64,000 nt of DNA from an uncultured Bacteroidales bacterium (GTDB lineage Bacteria; Bacteroidota; Bacteroidia; Bacteroidales; Paludibacteraceae): positions 1-64,000 of the forward strand of contig CACXCA010000002.1 in the NCBI GenBank assembly GCA_902766045.1, read 5' to 3'. The notes beneath the pieces were generated by a model. The model saw only the letters and a list, made by a program, of their open reading frames with translations. It was not told the origin of the DNA and did no database searches. Shown here piece by piece: positions 52,132-61,196 of the stretch (within the stretch, counting starts at the first letter, position 1; each line of letters starts with the position of its first letter). Both the position numbers and the translations under genes were made by a program.

Positions 52132-52902
52132 ATGCTAAAAAACTTTTTTGTCATTGTTCTATTCTCCATCATTAGTTATTGCAGGATTGATGCGCAAATA
52201 ATAAATGAGAATCATGTATTTGAGGTGGGAGAGGAATTCACATTGGATGCTTATTACAATGTAGGCTTTTTATGGTTTAAAGTAGGAGTGGCCACCTTCT
52301 CTGTGTCTGAATATAATAACAACTATGTTTTTACTGTCACAGCAAAAAATCTGCCTAAATGGGACTGGCTTTACGAAGTACGTACCCATCATGAAGCTTC
52401 ATGTACGAAAGATATGAAACCGCTTTACATGAAATGTCAAGTATTTGAAAAAGGAGTATATTACGAAGATCAATATGTTTATGAGGATAAAACCGACCAT
52501 CATTTGCTGAAAAGACACCGCGTCATGAATGACACTTCGTATGACACCATCTTTTCCATGCCACACGAAGTACACGATATCATCAACTCCATCTATGTGG
52601 CACGGAATGTTGACTTCACAGAAAACGATGGGAAAAATCTTCCCTTTTATCCACTATTTGGCAATCAAGTACACCGAATGTTGGGAAGTCTCATCGGGAA
52701 AGAAAAAATCACCACCAAGGATGGGGTGACATATAATTGCGACAAATATACAGCCTACGTTGGTCCGGGAACCATCGTGGACAAAGACCCTGTCTATGTT
52801 TACCTTACAGACGATGGCAAGATGATCCCCGTACTCATTGAAGCCAAACTCTCCATCGGTTATGTAAAAGTATATCTACATTCGGTAAAACTCAGGAAAT
52901 GA
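52132..52902 (+). CDS. DUF3108 exported protein
   Basis: 256 residues with a signal peptide (to ~22, ISYCRIDAQ) and a beta-rich body starting FEVGEEFTLDAYYNVGFLWFKVGVA, the typical DUF3108 opening. Family function is not established; members are periplasmic/outer-membrane-facing. It begins 14 bp after the GT2 gene. Confidence 0.82.
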   Translation: MLKNFFVIVLFSIISYCRIDAQIINENHVFEVGEEFTLDAYYNVGFLWFKVGVATFSVSEYNNNYVFTVTAKNLPKWDWLYEVRTHHEASCTKDMKPLYMKCQVFEKGVYYEDQYVYEDKTDHHLLKRHRVMNDTSYDTIFSMPHEVHDIINSIYVARNVDFTENDGKNLPFYPLFGNQVHRMLGSLIGKEKITTKDGVTYNCDKYTAYVGPGTIVDKDPVYVYLTDDGKMIPVLIEAKLSIGYVKVYLHSVKLRK

Positions 52903-52929
52903 GGCATTAATACACACATATCTTTCTCT

Positions 52930-54168
52930 ATGATTATGAAAAACAGTTTTGTAAACTATAGAACAGACGAAACAAATCCTCGATGGAACGAACTGATAGC
53001 TCGATGTGATTCTTTATACAAAAGCACAGGGGACATCCGTTCTGAATTCTCCCGTGATTACACAAGAGTGCTTCATTCGTATGCATTCAGACGATTAAAA
53101 CATAAGACTCAGGTATTCTTCAATGGCGCCGGCAATGATCACGTATGCACACGCATGGAGCACGTCCTTCATGTGGAATCTGTAGCATCCACAATTGCTT
53201 CTTATCTCGGTTTAAACGTAGAATTAGTTCAAGCCATAGCAATGGCTCATGATTTAGGTCATGCACCTTTTGGACATCATGGAGAAGCTATTCTCAGCGA
53301 AATAGGAGGGGGGACTCAAAGGACATTCTGGCATGAGAGAAATGGTCTCTATTTTACGGACAATATTGAACTCCTACAAAATCACCAAGGAGAATGGCAG
53401 AACCTAAACCTGACCTATGCTGTAAGAGACGGTATCATATCCCATTGCGGCGAAGTAGATAAGAACGATTTAAAACCAAGAGCAGAACTTATTGATCTAT
53501 ATACGTTTGAAAAACCAGGACAATATGAGGCTTCCACATGGGAAGGATGTGTGGTGAAACTTGCAGATAAAATAGCTTACATCGGACGAGATATCGAAGA
53601 TGCTGATGTATTAGGCTATTTCGGTGATGCCGAACGCAAAATACTACAGAATTTATCGATAAAATGCATGAAAAATGAAACGATAAATACGACTACCATC
53701 ATCCACAACATGATTATAAACCTATGCGAGAACAGTTCTCCAGAAAAAGGATTATGTTTCAGTAAAGAAGTGCATGAGAACCTAAAAGCCATCAAAGAAT
53801 TCAATTACCAACATATATATAACAACAAACGCTTGAATGCCTATAAGGATTATGCCAAACTGGTTATTGTTGAAATCAGAGAAACACTATTAGATCTATA
53901 TAGGGGAGAAGAGACCATACAATACCTTGCAAAACGTAACAACAAGAGATTTATTGACTATTTTAAATCCTGGCTTGCACAATATTGCGAACACTCAATC
54001 ATACCTAAGAAGTTGGGGGATGAGTTAAACATAAAAATGTATAAGAACAAAAAAATATATAATACACTGGCAGACAAACATGAGTATGAACAAGCCATTT
54101 CCGATTTTATCGCAGGAATGACCGATGTTTTTGCCATTGAATCCTTTGAAGAATTGCTGAGATGCTAA
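52930..54168 (+). CDS. dGTPase-like HD-domain triphosphohydrolase
   Basis: 412 residues. HD motifs are present as RMEHVLHVESVASTIA and AMAHDLGHAPFGHHGEAIL, with DKIAYIGRDIEDA supplying the last metal ligand. It belongs to the deoxyguanosinetriphosphate triphosphohydrolase-like group, which hydrolyses dNTPs to the nucleoside and PPPi and so can tune nucleotide pools or restrict phage. MIMKNSFVNYRTDE begins at 52930; the ATG two codons later is also plausible. It converges on the next gene with a 12-bp gap. Confidence 0.88.
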   Translation: MIMKNSFVNYRTDETNPRWNELIARCDSLYKSTGDIRSEFSRDYTRVLHSYAFRRLKHKTQVFFNGAGNDHVCTRMEHVLHVESVASTIASYLGLNVELVQAIAMAHDLGHAPFGHHGEAILSEIGGGTQRTFWHERNGLYFTDNIELLQNHQGEWQNLNLTYAVRDGIISHCGEVDKNDLKPRAELIDLYTFEKPGQYEASTWEGCVVKLADKIAYIGRDIEDADVLGYFGDAERKILQNLSIKCMKNETINTTTIIHNMIINLCENSSPEKGLCFSKEVHENLKAIKEFNYQHIYNNKRLNAYKDYAKLVIVEIRETLLDLYRGEETIQYLAKRNNKRFIDYFKSWLAQYCEHSIIPKKLGDELNIKMYKNKKIYNTLADKHEYEQAISDFIAGMTDVFAIESFEELLRC

Positions 54169-54180
54169 CCTCTTAACACA

Positions 54181-55023
54181 TTATCGTTCCCATCCATCTA
54201 CTTTATAATTCTTCTCTAACAGCTTCCGCTCAACTTTTTTATCTTCTGAACGGAACCACACCTCTAATCTAGCAACATAATATTCAAATGGAGCTCCTTC
54301 ATATATTACAAAAGATTTGTCCAAAATACAAGGCATTTCATAAAATGCCTCAGCATCAAAAGAATCTACTGGGGTGAGGGTATTACTCTCAATACGATCA
54401 ACTGAAAGAGGCTCTCCGGTGGATACTTCATAACATCGAATAAAAACCTCACCAGTAGGAAGTGACGGATAAAAACACTTGCAATGAAAATTTCCTATCT
54501 CATTGCTACGGAGTTGGATCCATGTTGTTGAATCATTTTTATTTACATAATAGTTTTCAAATGGCTCCATAGAATCAATCGGTATGGAATATTCAACATC
54601 CGAAGGAATAGGATGGGAGTAAGCATAAGGATCATGATTATAAATACCAGCTATTGCGATCAGGCATAATCCCACGACTATTGCCAAAAATTCAGTAATA
54701 AATAGACACAATCCTTTTTTCACTTTCCCTACATAAAAGAGTCTTCCAATTACAGCAAGAATATATAAAACGAAAAGAATTTCCAATACAAGAAAAGCAT
54801 ATATCAGGAATTCCGCTGTAAGCATAATAACCCTGTTGGGAATAGCAATCAGAATCAAAGCGGAATTAACAGCAAAGAGAAGAAATAACAACAATGGCAG
54901 GAATCCATAATACTGTATCGATTTCTCCCATAATTTAATCAACTCATTTTTCATTCTTATATATATTTTCTGAAATGACCAGTCTTTTATCGTAATGATT
55001 TTTTTAGGGGTTAAAACCTTCAT
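54181..55023 (-). CDS. Membrane protein with exported C-terminal domain, unknown
   Basis: 280 residues: three to four hydrophobic segments (~40-62, ~70-110, ~118-145, e.g. LPLLLFLLFAVNSALILIAI) followed by a ~130-residue, probably extracytoplasmic beta-rich domain (WIQLRSNEIGNFHCKCFYP). No recognised family. A TATTTTTG element on the minus strand at 55042-55049 supports the start at 55023 over the internal ATG at 54954. Confidence 0.6.
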   Translation of the reverse strand: MKVLTPKKIITIKDWSFQKIYIRMKNELIKLWEKSIQYYGFLPLLLFLLFAVNSALILIAIPNRVIMLTAEFLIYAFLVLEILFVLYILAVIGRLFYVGKVKKGLCLFITEFLAIVVGLCLIAIAGIYNHDPYAYSHPIPSDVEYSIPIDSMEPFENYYVNKNDSTTWIQLRSNEIGNFHCKCFYPSLPTGEVFIRCYEVSTGEPLSVDRIESNTLTPVDSFDAEAFYEMPCILDKSFVIYEGAPFEYYVARLEVWFRSEDKKVERKLLEKNYKVDGWER

Positions 55024-55041
55024 AAAAAAAAGTTATATTCA

Positions 55042-55049
55042 CAAAAATA
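55042..55049 (-). promoter_or_regulatory. Promoter -7 element of the minus-strand membrane protein
   Basis: The minus strand reads TATTTTTG, ~18 bp upstream of the start codon, implying a very short leader. Confidence 0.45.
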
Positions 55050-55115
55050 GTACAAATTATCGTTTGAATAGATGACAAACAAAAAAATTCTGTTTTTTTA
55101 ATGTAAACAAATTCC

Positions 55116-55143
55116 TAACTTTGCAGAAAATATTCTGCAAAGT
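55116..55143 (+). promoter_or_regulatory. Promoter element overlapped by a perfect inverted repeat
   Basis: TAACTTTG (55116-55123) is the -7 element of the acyltransferase gene. ACTTTGCAGAA (55118-55128), AATA, TTCTGCAAAGT (55133-55143) form 11-bp perfect arms overlapping it and the transcription start, in the position of a repressor operator or a 5'-end hairpin. Confidence 0.6.
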
Positions 55144-55174
55144 GATATTTCTCATTCATTATTAAAAAAAATAC

Positions 55175-55729
55175 ATGAGCGCAATAAAAAAAATTTGTTC
55201 ATTCATATTCAAGCTGATTGGCTGGAAGGCTCAGTTAGGTGTAAAGATTCCAACTCAGTGTGTATTCGCTGTGGCTCCACACACAAGCAATTGGGACCTA
55301 ATTATGGGTGAACTGATGTACCAAGCATTTGGAGGTGAAGGCAAAGTCAATTTCTTGATAAAAAAAGAATGGTTTAAATTCCCATTCAACCATATTATGA
55401 ATCTGTTAGGAGGTGTACCCGTCGATCGTGGACACAGCGTATCGCTTGTAAACCAATTGGTGGACGAATTTAACAAACGTCCCAATATGCGTTTAGCCAT
55501 CACACCCGAAGGAACTCGCAAGGCAAATGCACGATGGAAGAAGGGATTTTATCATATTGCCAAAAATGCCAACGTTCCTATTCTGCTTGTTTATCTCGAT
55601 TATGACAAAAAAGTAGCTGGTATCGACGAAATCTTCTATCCAACAGAAAACGAAGAGGCTGATATTCAATACATCAAACAATACTTTACACAATTCAAAG
55701 GCAAATATCCAGAACGATTTGCGATATAA
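55175..55729 (+). CDS. PlsC-like 1-acyl-glycerophosphate acyltransferase
   Basis: 184 residues. HX4D motif in APHTSNWDLIMG (~35), GGVPVDRG (~87), and TPEGTRK (~112), the acyltransferase signature boxes. The short single-domain form is common in this phylum. It probably acylates lysophosphatidate or a related lipid. A TAACTTTG promoter overlapped by a perfect inverted repeat lies directly upstream; a hairpin terminator follows. Confidence 0.88.
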   Translation: MSAIKKICSFIFKLIGWKAQLGVKIPTQCVFAVAPHTSNWDLIMGELMYQAFGGEGKVNFLIKKEWFKFPFNHIMNLLGGVPVDRGHSVSLVNQLVDEFNKRPNMRLAITPEGTRKANARWKKGFYHIAKNANVPILLVYLDYDKKVAGIDEIFYPTENEEADIQYIKQYFTQFKGKYPERFAI

Positions 55730-55774
55730 GCAAGTAGGGTATGTAACACATATAATCTTCGGGAAAAAACATAC

Positions 55775-55804
55775 AATAAATTCTTCCAAAGAATTTATTT
55801 TTCA
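55775..55804 (+). terminator. Terminator of the acyltransferase gene
   Basis: AATAAATTCTT, CCA, AAGAATTTATT, then TTT. AT-rich but a perfect 11-bp stem. Confidence 0.65.
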
Positions 55805-55815
55805 AAAATTTACTT

Positions 55816-55823
55816 TATTTTTG
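55816..55823 (+). promoter_or_regulatory. Promoter -7 element of the T9SS-tail/pectate lyase pair
   Basis: TATTTTTG, ~200 bp upstream of the start at 56019. The implied leader contains a hairpin (ACATTCAG/CTGAATGT, 55954-55980) close to the start codon. Confidence 0.4.
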
Positions 55824-56018
55824 AATCCGAAAACAGTGTGAATCATACGTGTTATCACATGGGTATGATAGCATTGTCTTCAGAAAAAAGAAAACCATAA
55901 ATATAACTGCACAAACGATCATTAGACGATCCTAAAAACTGCGATGACAAAGAACATTCAGTACGACTCATGCTGAATGTCATGATGTGGAAAATTATAA
56001 AATCTAAATAGGAAAAAC

Positions 56019-56468
56019 ATGACACGATTAACTAGAACATTTCTGGTTGCCGCCAGCCTGCTAGGACCTCTTTATGCAGGGGCAATACCAGAGGTTAAAA
56101 TCAACGGTGAGGCCATCTCTCCTGCACCAGTCCAAATCAAACCCAACGGAGATAACGTGAATGTAATATTTACAGACGGGTCAGTCCTCTCTTTCGATAT
56201 GGATGAAATCATAGTGGAGTTCAAGAACAGCACCCATATTACCTCACTACAAGAGACCTTGTTTGTAATCAACTCATCAGTGAACAATCAACTGTCACTT
56301 ACGGGAATTGATGCAGGCAAAAATCTTTCGATATTATCTGTAACAGGCATTACCGTCTATTCTGGCGAGACACAATCTGGCGAAACCTCAATAGATCTAT
56401 CTAATCTCACATCAGGTCTCTATCTGCTCAATGTAGAAGGGTTAGTTGTTAAATTTTTTAAGCGATAA
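56019..56468 (+). CDS. Small secreted protein with T9SS type A tail
   Basis: 149 residues: signal peptide (to ~22, LGPLYAGAIP), a short N-terminal beta segment (VNVIFTDGSVLSFDMDEIIVEFKN) and a C-terminal T9SS type A domain (~75-149, LSILSVTGITVYSGE, GLYLLNVEGLVVKFFKR). Almost the entire protein is targeting signal. It ends 5 bp before the pectate lyase, whose own start resembles its N-terminal segment, and the pair is probably one transcript. Confidence 0.7.
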   Translation: MTRLTRTFLVAASLLGPLYAGAIPEVKINGEAISPAPVQIKPNGDNVNVIFTDGSVLSFDMDEIIVEFKNSTHITSLQETLFVINSSVNNQLSLTGIDAGKNLSILSVTGITVYSGETQSGETSIDLSNLTSGLYLLNVEGLVVKFFKR

Positions 56469-56473
56469 GGCGT

Positions 56474-58594
56474 ATGAAAAAGATTGTATCATTTGTGTCT
56501 CTTTGGATGTTTCTATTCTCATTAGCTAATGCCCAAAACAAGGTAAAGATTACGATGGATAATGGTGCATCAGATATCTATTCATCGTCACTTGTAGAGT
56601 CTATCGATTTTAGCAACGAAAACGATTTCAGCATCACGTTAAAAAACGGAGATGAAAAGAAAAGCTACAACGGCAATGTAACACAAATCAGTTTCATCAA
56701 ACAAACGACCAAAAGAGAAGGTGGGGTGGAGATCATATCTGCCGAAGGATGGTTTGAATCCGGCTATGTGGTATGGATTCCCTTTGCTGATGCTTCATCT
56801 TACTCAGTCTATTATAAAGAGCTTGGCGGTAAATATAAAAAAATAGATACTGAACTGATCAGAAAGTATGACTCTCAATTCAGAGCCGATATAGTAGGAT
56901 TGAAGAGCGGTGATTACCAATTCAAGGTCACTCCAGTAGTCAACAACAACGAACTTGAAGAGAATGCTTCAGAAACAGATATTATCTCAGTAGGAGCTTT
57001 CGATCGTAGTGGCTACGCACACTTCAACTACACAAAAGGAATCGGAGCCTATAAAGACGACGGAACGCTTAAAGAGGATGCAATTGTTGTCTATGTTACC
57101 GATGAGAATAAAGACAACGTAACAATCCCCGGTTATGAGAGTGTCGGAAAAGGTATTGGATGGATCTTGAACAACAACCAATATTCCAGTTCTTCTAGTA
57201 ACACGTTCACAACTGATGCCTCTAAAAAAGGAATATTTGCAGTAACGAAAGAACATCCCGTAGTAATCCGTTTCATCGGGAAAGTGACAAGTCCTGAGGG
57301 GCTGACGGCTTACAACTCCACAGACAATGGAGGAAGTGTGGGTGACAACGGACACCTAGCACGCATGAAAAACGCACAGAATCTAACGCTTGAAGGTGTA
57401 GGGGACGATGCACAAATCTATGGTTGGGGCTTCCACTTCATCTGCTCCGATAATACGTATGGTAAAAGTTTTGAGGTTAGAAATCTATTGTTTGACGATT
57501 ATCCTGAAGATGCAATCGGAATGGAAGGAAGCCAAGCAACATCAAATGTGACGTCAGACCTGAATGCCTCAGTTGAAAGATGTTGGATACACCACTGTTC
57601 CTTCAAACAAGGTTATTGTGAGAATCCAGCAGAAAGCGACAAGAAAGAAGGCGACGGCTCATGCGATTTCAAACGCGGTCAGTATTACACCCTAAGTTAC
57701 TGCTATTTCGAGTATGGACACAAAACAAACCTAATCGGGTCTAGCGATGCTTCATTGCAGTTCAACATCACGTTCCATCACAACATCTGGAAAAATTGTG
57801 CCTCACGCATGCCATTACTGCGAAATGCTAATTTTCACTTCTATAACAACTATGTGTTTGGGGATAAGACAGATCCAGAGGCCAATCTTAGCTATGTAGC
57901 TTCTTGTCGGGCAAACTCTTACAGATTCTCCGAACAGAACTATTTCGATGGATGTAAGAACGTCTGCGAAATCACCTCTGGTGGAGTATCAAAAAGTTAT
58001 GAAGATCTCTACTACGCATGCTTCGGAACAAACGATGCCGTGATTGTCAAAACAAGAGAAGAAACAGTAGCTAACAGCTGCCAGTTCCAAGCAAGGAATA
58101 TAAACTATAACACATTTGATACCGATCCAACAATCTTTTATTACGATGCTATAAAGAAACAAACGAATGCCTATATCACCGATGCAGTAACAGCCCGAAA
58201 AGAGTGTCTGATGTATTCCGGCGTCATGAAACAAAAGAAAGTAACCAACACGGCAATGAACATCAATCGTGTAGATGGCACAATCAACATGAGCAACTGC
58301 CAATACACAGTCCCAATGGGAACTACAGGCAATGGTATCACATTCACGAACTACAAGTCTGGCAAATTCAAAGGACAAGGCATCACATTCCGTATTGATA
58401 GACGTTGTAAAGTAACCATCACAGCAGGTTCCGACTCCTATGGAGGTCCATATCTAATGGGAGCAGACGGGACAAAGATAGGGCAGGTGAATGGCACTTC
58501 GACGTATAACATCGATGCTGGCACTTATTTCATCGCATCAGGTTCAAAGGACAAGGAGAGTTCAGTCACAGCACTTACATTTACCTGTGATTAA
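56474..58594 (+). CDS. Pectate lyase, polysaccharide lyase family 1
   Basis: 706 residues with a signal peptide (to ~20, LANAQNKVK). A short beta domain (~20-75) and an FN3-like domain (~85-170) precede the parallel beta-helix: RCWIHHCSFKQGYCE, DGSCDFKRGQYYTLSYCYFEYG, TFHHNIWKNCASRMPLLR, matching the Ca2+-binding acids and catalytic Arg of PL1. A C-terminal beta-sandwich (~630-706) may bind carbohydrate. It cleaves polygalacturonate by beta-elimination. It has no T9SS tail of its own, though its upstream partner does. Confidence 0.88.
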   Translation: MKKIVSFVSLWMFLFSLANAQNKVKITMDNGASDIYSSSLVESIDFSNENDFSITLKNGDEKKSYNGNVTQISFIKQTTKREGGVEIISAEGWFESGYVVWIPFADASSYSVYYKELGGKYKKIDTELIRKYDSQFRADIVGLKSGDYQFKVTPVVNNNELEENASETDIISVGAFDRSGYAHFNYTKGIGAYKDDGTLKEDAIVVYVTDENKDNVTIPGYESVGKGIGWILNNNQYSSSSSNTFTTDASKKGIFAVTKEHPVVIRFIGKVTSPEGLTAYNSTDNGGSVGDNGHLARMKNAQNLTLEGVGDDAQIYGWGFHFICSDNTYGKSFEVRNLLFDDYPEDAIGMEGSQATSNVTSDLNASVERCWIHHCSFKQGYCENPAESDKKEGDGSCDFKRGQYYTLSYCYFEYGHKTNLIGSSDASLQFNITFHHNIWKNCASRMPLLRNANFHFYNNYVFGDKTDPEANLSYVASCRANSYRFSEQNYFDGCKNVCEITSGGVSKSYEDLYYACFGTNDAVIVKTREETVANSCQFQARNINYNTFDTDPTIFYYDAIKKQTNAYITDAVTARKECLMYSGVMKQKKVTNTAMNINRVDGTINMSNCQYTVPMGTTGNGITFTNYKSGKFKGQGITFRIDRRCKVTITAGSDSYGGPYLMGADGTKIGQVNGTSTYNIDAGTYFIASGSKDKESSVTALTFTCD

Positions 58595-58653
58595 GAATTC
58601 AAAATTGTCAATAACTTCATTTCTTGATTTACTATTCTCTTAGAATTTATACA

Positions 58654-58661
58654 TAAATTTG
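58654..58661 (+). promoter_or_regulatory. Promoter -7 element of the putAbiC-like gene
   Basis: TAAATTTG, ~50 bp upstream of the start codon. Confidence 0.4.
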
Positions 58662-58711
58662 TTGCCTTAATAAAATTACAAATGTTTCTATTTTTATAAA
58701 AAATTTATTTC

Positions 58712-59518
58712 ATGAAGAAGTATTTAGAAAATTTTAAATTTTGGATGGTAGCTATTCCATTATTTTTAGTGGTATTTTACGTTGTAGTTTACACAATTTC
58801 AGGAGCAGATCGAGGTATCTTCGGAGAGACATTCGGAGCAGCGAATGCACTTTTTTCCGGATTAGCATTTGCAGGAATAATCATCACCTTATATAAACAA
58901 AAAGAAGAGATAGGGGAGCAACGTACAAATCTGAACAATCAAAAGGAGGAGATGGCTCAACAGAAAAAATTGATAGATGAACAAATGAAACAAGTGTATG
59001 TTCAGAAAATCGAAAGTACCGTATTCACTTTGTTGGGTCAATATGACAATATCATAAGTAGAATTCAAGGTAGAACACACGAACCAAATAAGATGATCAT
59101 TGAAGAAGGCCGAGGTTACATAGCTTATTTCGCAAAGCTAGTGAAGAATTCAGAGACAATCAATTCCAAAGATATACAATTCACATTGGCAAATTATGTC
59201 AATTATCTATATCAGATTTTTAATTACATTGATAGTGCCAAAATTCTATGCAACGAAGACAAAGCTGTTGAATTTGATGACAGACACAAATATTGTTCCA
59301 TTGTAACAAGTTTTATTTCGTTGAATGAGATGTTGGTATTAAAGTATTACATTAACGCAATCACCGAAGGAATTTGTCCTGCATTTAAAGAATTGGCAGA
59401 CAAATACGCATTATTTGAAAACATTCGTTTATCAGGTGCCGATGGTAAATTGTATGATGTAAGTTCTGCTTTTTACGCAGATAAAGCAAAAGAGAAGTTT
59501 ATAAAGCCAAACAAATAA
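58712..59518 (+). CDS. Putative phage abortive-infection protein (putAbiC-like)
   Basis: 268 residues: two N-terminal membrane spans (~10-32, ~43-62), a coiled coil (~64-95, KQKEEIGEQRTNLNNQKEEM) and a helical cytoplasmic domain (IESTVFTLLGQYDNIISRIQG). The layout and the segment before the coiled coil match the putAbiC family named after lactococcal AbiC. Defence activity has not been shown for most members. It is a single gene flanked by unrelated functions, next to a palindromic repeat at 59531-59576. Confidence 0.65.
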   Translation: MKKYLENFKFWMVAIPLFLVVFYVVVYTISGADRGIFGETFGAANALFSGLAFAGIIITLYKQKEEIGEQRTNLNNQKEEMAQQKKLIDEQMKQVYVQKIESTVFTLLGQYDNIISRIQGRTHEPNKMIIEEGRGYIAYFAKLVKNSETINSKDIQFTLANYVNYLYQIFNYIDSAKILCNEDKAVEFDDRHKYCSIVTSFISLNEMLVLKYYINAITEGICPAFKELADKYALFENIRLSGADGKLYDVSSAFYADKAKEKFIKPNK

Positions 59519-59530
59519 GGAGATCAAATT

Positions 59531-59576
59531 GTAGAGACGCAATGCCACGTAGAGACGCAATGCATTGCGTCTCTAC
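59531..59576. repeat. Palindromic REP-like repeat, one half copy plus copy 2
   Basis: A half element GTAGAGACGCAATGC (59531-59545), 3 bp, then a full 28-bp perfect palindrome with arm GTAGAGACGCAATG (59549-59576). The half copy suggests tandem insertion with partial loss. Confidence 0.9.
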
Positions 59577-59766
59577 AATGAATAACAAACAAAACAATAA
59601 AAATATTCATATTATCGCATGTTTTTACAGTTTTCCGAAATACCTATTTAACATAATATCAATTATATAACAAATATATAAAATCCACATTTTTTCCATC
59701 TTTTACCATATTTTCATATTAGCGTTCACAAAACAATCAAATAATAATCACACATAAAAAATTATT

Positions 59767-59774
59767 TATATTTG
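59767..59774 (+). promoter_or_regulatory. Promoter -7 element of the first DUF4419 gene
   Basis: TATATTTG, ~32 bp upstream of the start codon. Confidence 0.45.
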
Positions 59775-59805
59775 TATTCAAAAAATCATAATTATAAATC
59801 ATCAT

Positions 59806-61158
59806 ATGACGACAACGCACAAATTCATTTGGATTATCTCCAGCATAATTTTAGCATCCTGTAATAGTTCCAATCAAGAAAATGTTCAGGAAAATATTCA
59901 AGAAAATGATAATAAGACCGATACAACCATACAAAAACCAAAAGAATATTCTGATTCAGAATATGATTTCAATGAATCATATTTATTTGAAGATATCTGG
60001 CAAAGTTCAGACGAAAGCGTCATTGAAGACGAATCCATTCTGAGGAAACTAAAGGAAAATGATCCGTATTCTCCTGAAGGTGTCCGTTTCTACGTAGAAA
60101 ATGATTCCATCGCAGAAAATTTCTTTTTCGAACAGAATGTTAGAACTTTTTTTGAAAAAATAACCATGAGAGAAGTTCTGTATATGCCTGAGGAACATAA
60201 ACAGATGAGAATCGTGCCTAATATTCAACCTCATATGCCTAATGGATTGCTTGAAACCGTAAGAAACGCTTACCAAGGACATCATCCGTTGGCTCTTTCT
60301 CCCGATGTGATCTGGCTTACTATCTGCCAAGGAATGTCTAAACATATCAATTTGAATTTCAAATTATTAGAGAATAAAATATACAAAAATGGACATCCAG
60401 AATCAATCTTCGTAAGAATTGATTCCCTAGCATTCGATTCCACCCAATGGAGTGTCGCGATCGACTCATTAGCCCAACAAACGCGTCGATACACCGACCC
60501 CAATTTTTACGAGGCTTTCGTGCCACAATTCAGCACAACCACCCCTATCAACCATGTCGCCTACCAAATCACGCTTTTACATGCTCAACAAAATGCTTTC
60601 TCATATGATATGTGGTCGGGATGTGGTATTCCTTGGATCGTTTTAAGGGGAACTACAGAAGATTGGGAAATGATAAAGAATAAGTTATCCATATTAGATA
60701 CCTTGGGGATGACGGAATGGAAGGAGAGCCTCACCCCTATCCTCGACGAGTTCATCGAAGCTTCCCAAGGAAGGGCAAACGAAGCATTTTGGGTGAATAT
60801 TTATAAAGACAAATATGAATACGATACATATGCCATCACAGGCTGGATTCACCAACTCTTTCCTTACATCGATTACGATCAACCTAATCCATTTCTCACC
60901 CAAAAAATTACTGTCAGCGACGACCTAACATCTAATCATTTTCCAAACAGTTTATTAAAGGTGCCATTTGTTTGGCATAACGTCCTCGAAAACAGAACCG
61001 ATACATTATACTTTTGGAGCGGAATATTGGGTGCAAAACAGTATGGCGACAAAACCCTGGAACCTTTCATCTCTTGGGCTTTAACTAAAGGGAATTATAA
61101 AAAGGAATTTGTAGAAAAATACTTGGAAATGAGACGTTCATGGGAGAATAATAAATAA
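59806..61158 (+). CDS. DUF4419 lipoprotein, tandem copy 1
   Basis: 450 residues. Lipoprotein signal MTTTHKFIWIISSIILASC with lipobox LASC, then a Gln/Asn/Glu/Asp-rich linker (~20-75), then the DUF4419 domain (~85-440) with LALSPDVIWLTICQG, TQWSVAIDSLAQQTRRY and CGIPWIVLRGTTEDWE. The family is widespread in bacteria and fungi and of unknown function. It is followed 38 bp later by a close paralogue with a near-identical start region. Confidence 0.8.
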   Translation: MTTTHKFIWIISSIILASCNSSNQENVQENIQENDNKTDTTIQKPKEYSDSEYDFNESYLFEDIWQSSDESVIEDESILRKLKENDPYSPEGVRFYVENDSIAENFFFEQNVRTFFEKITMREVLYMPEEHKQMRIVPNIQPHMPNGLLETVRNAYQGHHPLALSPDVIWLTICQGMSKHINLNFKLLENKIYKNGHPESIFVRIDSLAFDSTQWSVAIDSLAQQTRRYTDPNFYEAFVPQFSTTTPINHVAYQITLLHAQQNAFSYDMWSGCGIPWIVLRGTTEDWEMIKNKLSILDTLGMTEWKESLTPILDEFIEASQGRANEAFWVNIYKDKYEYDTYAITGWIHQLFPYIDYDQPNPFLTQKITVSDDLTSNHFPNSLLKVPFVWHNVLENRTDTLYFWSGILGAKQYGDKTLEPFISWALTKGNYKKEFVEKYLEMRRSWENNK

Positions 61159-61196
61159 ATTTGCAATCAACTAAATAATAAATTTAAATCATAAAT

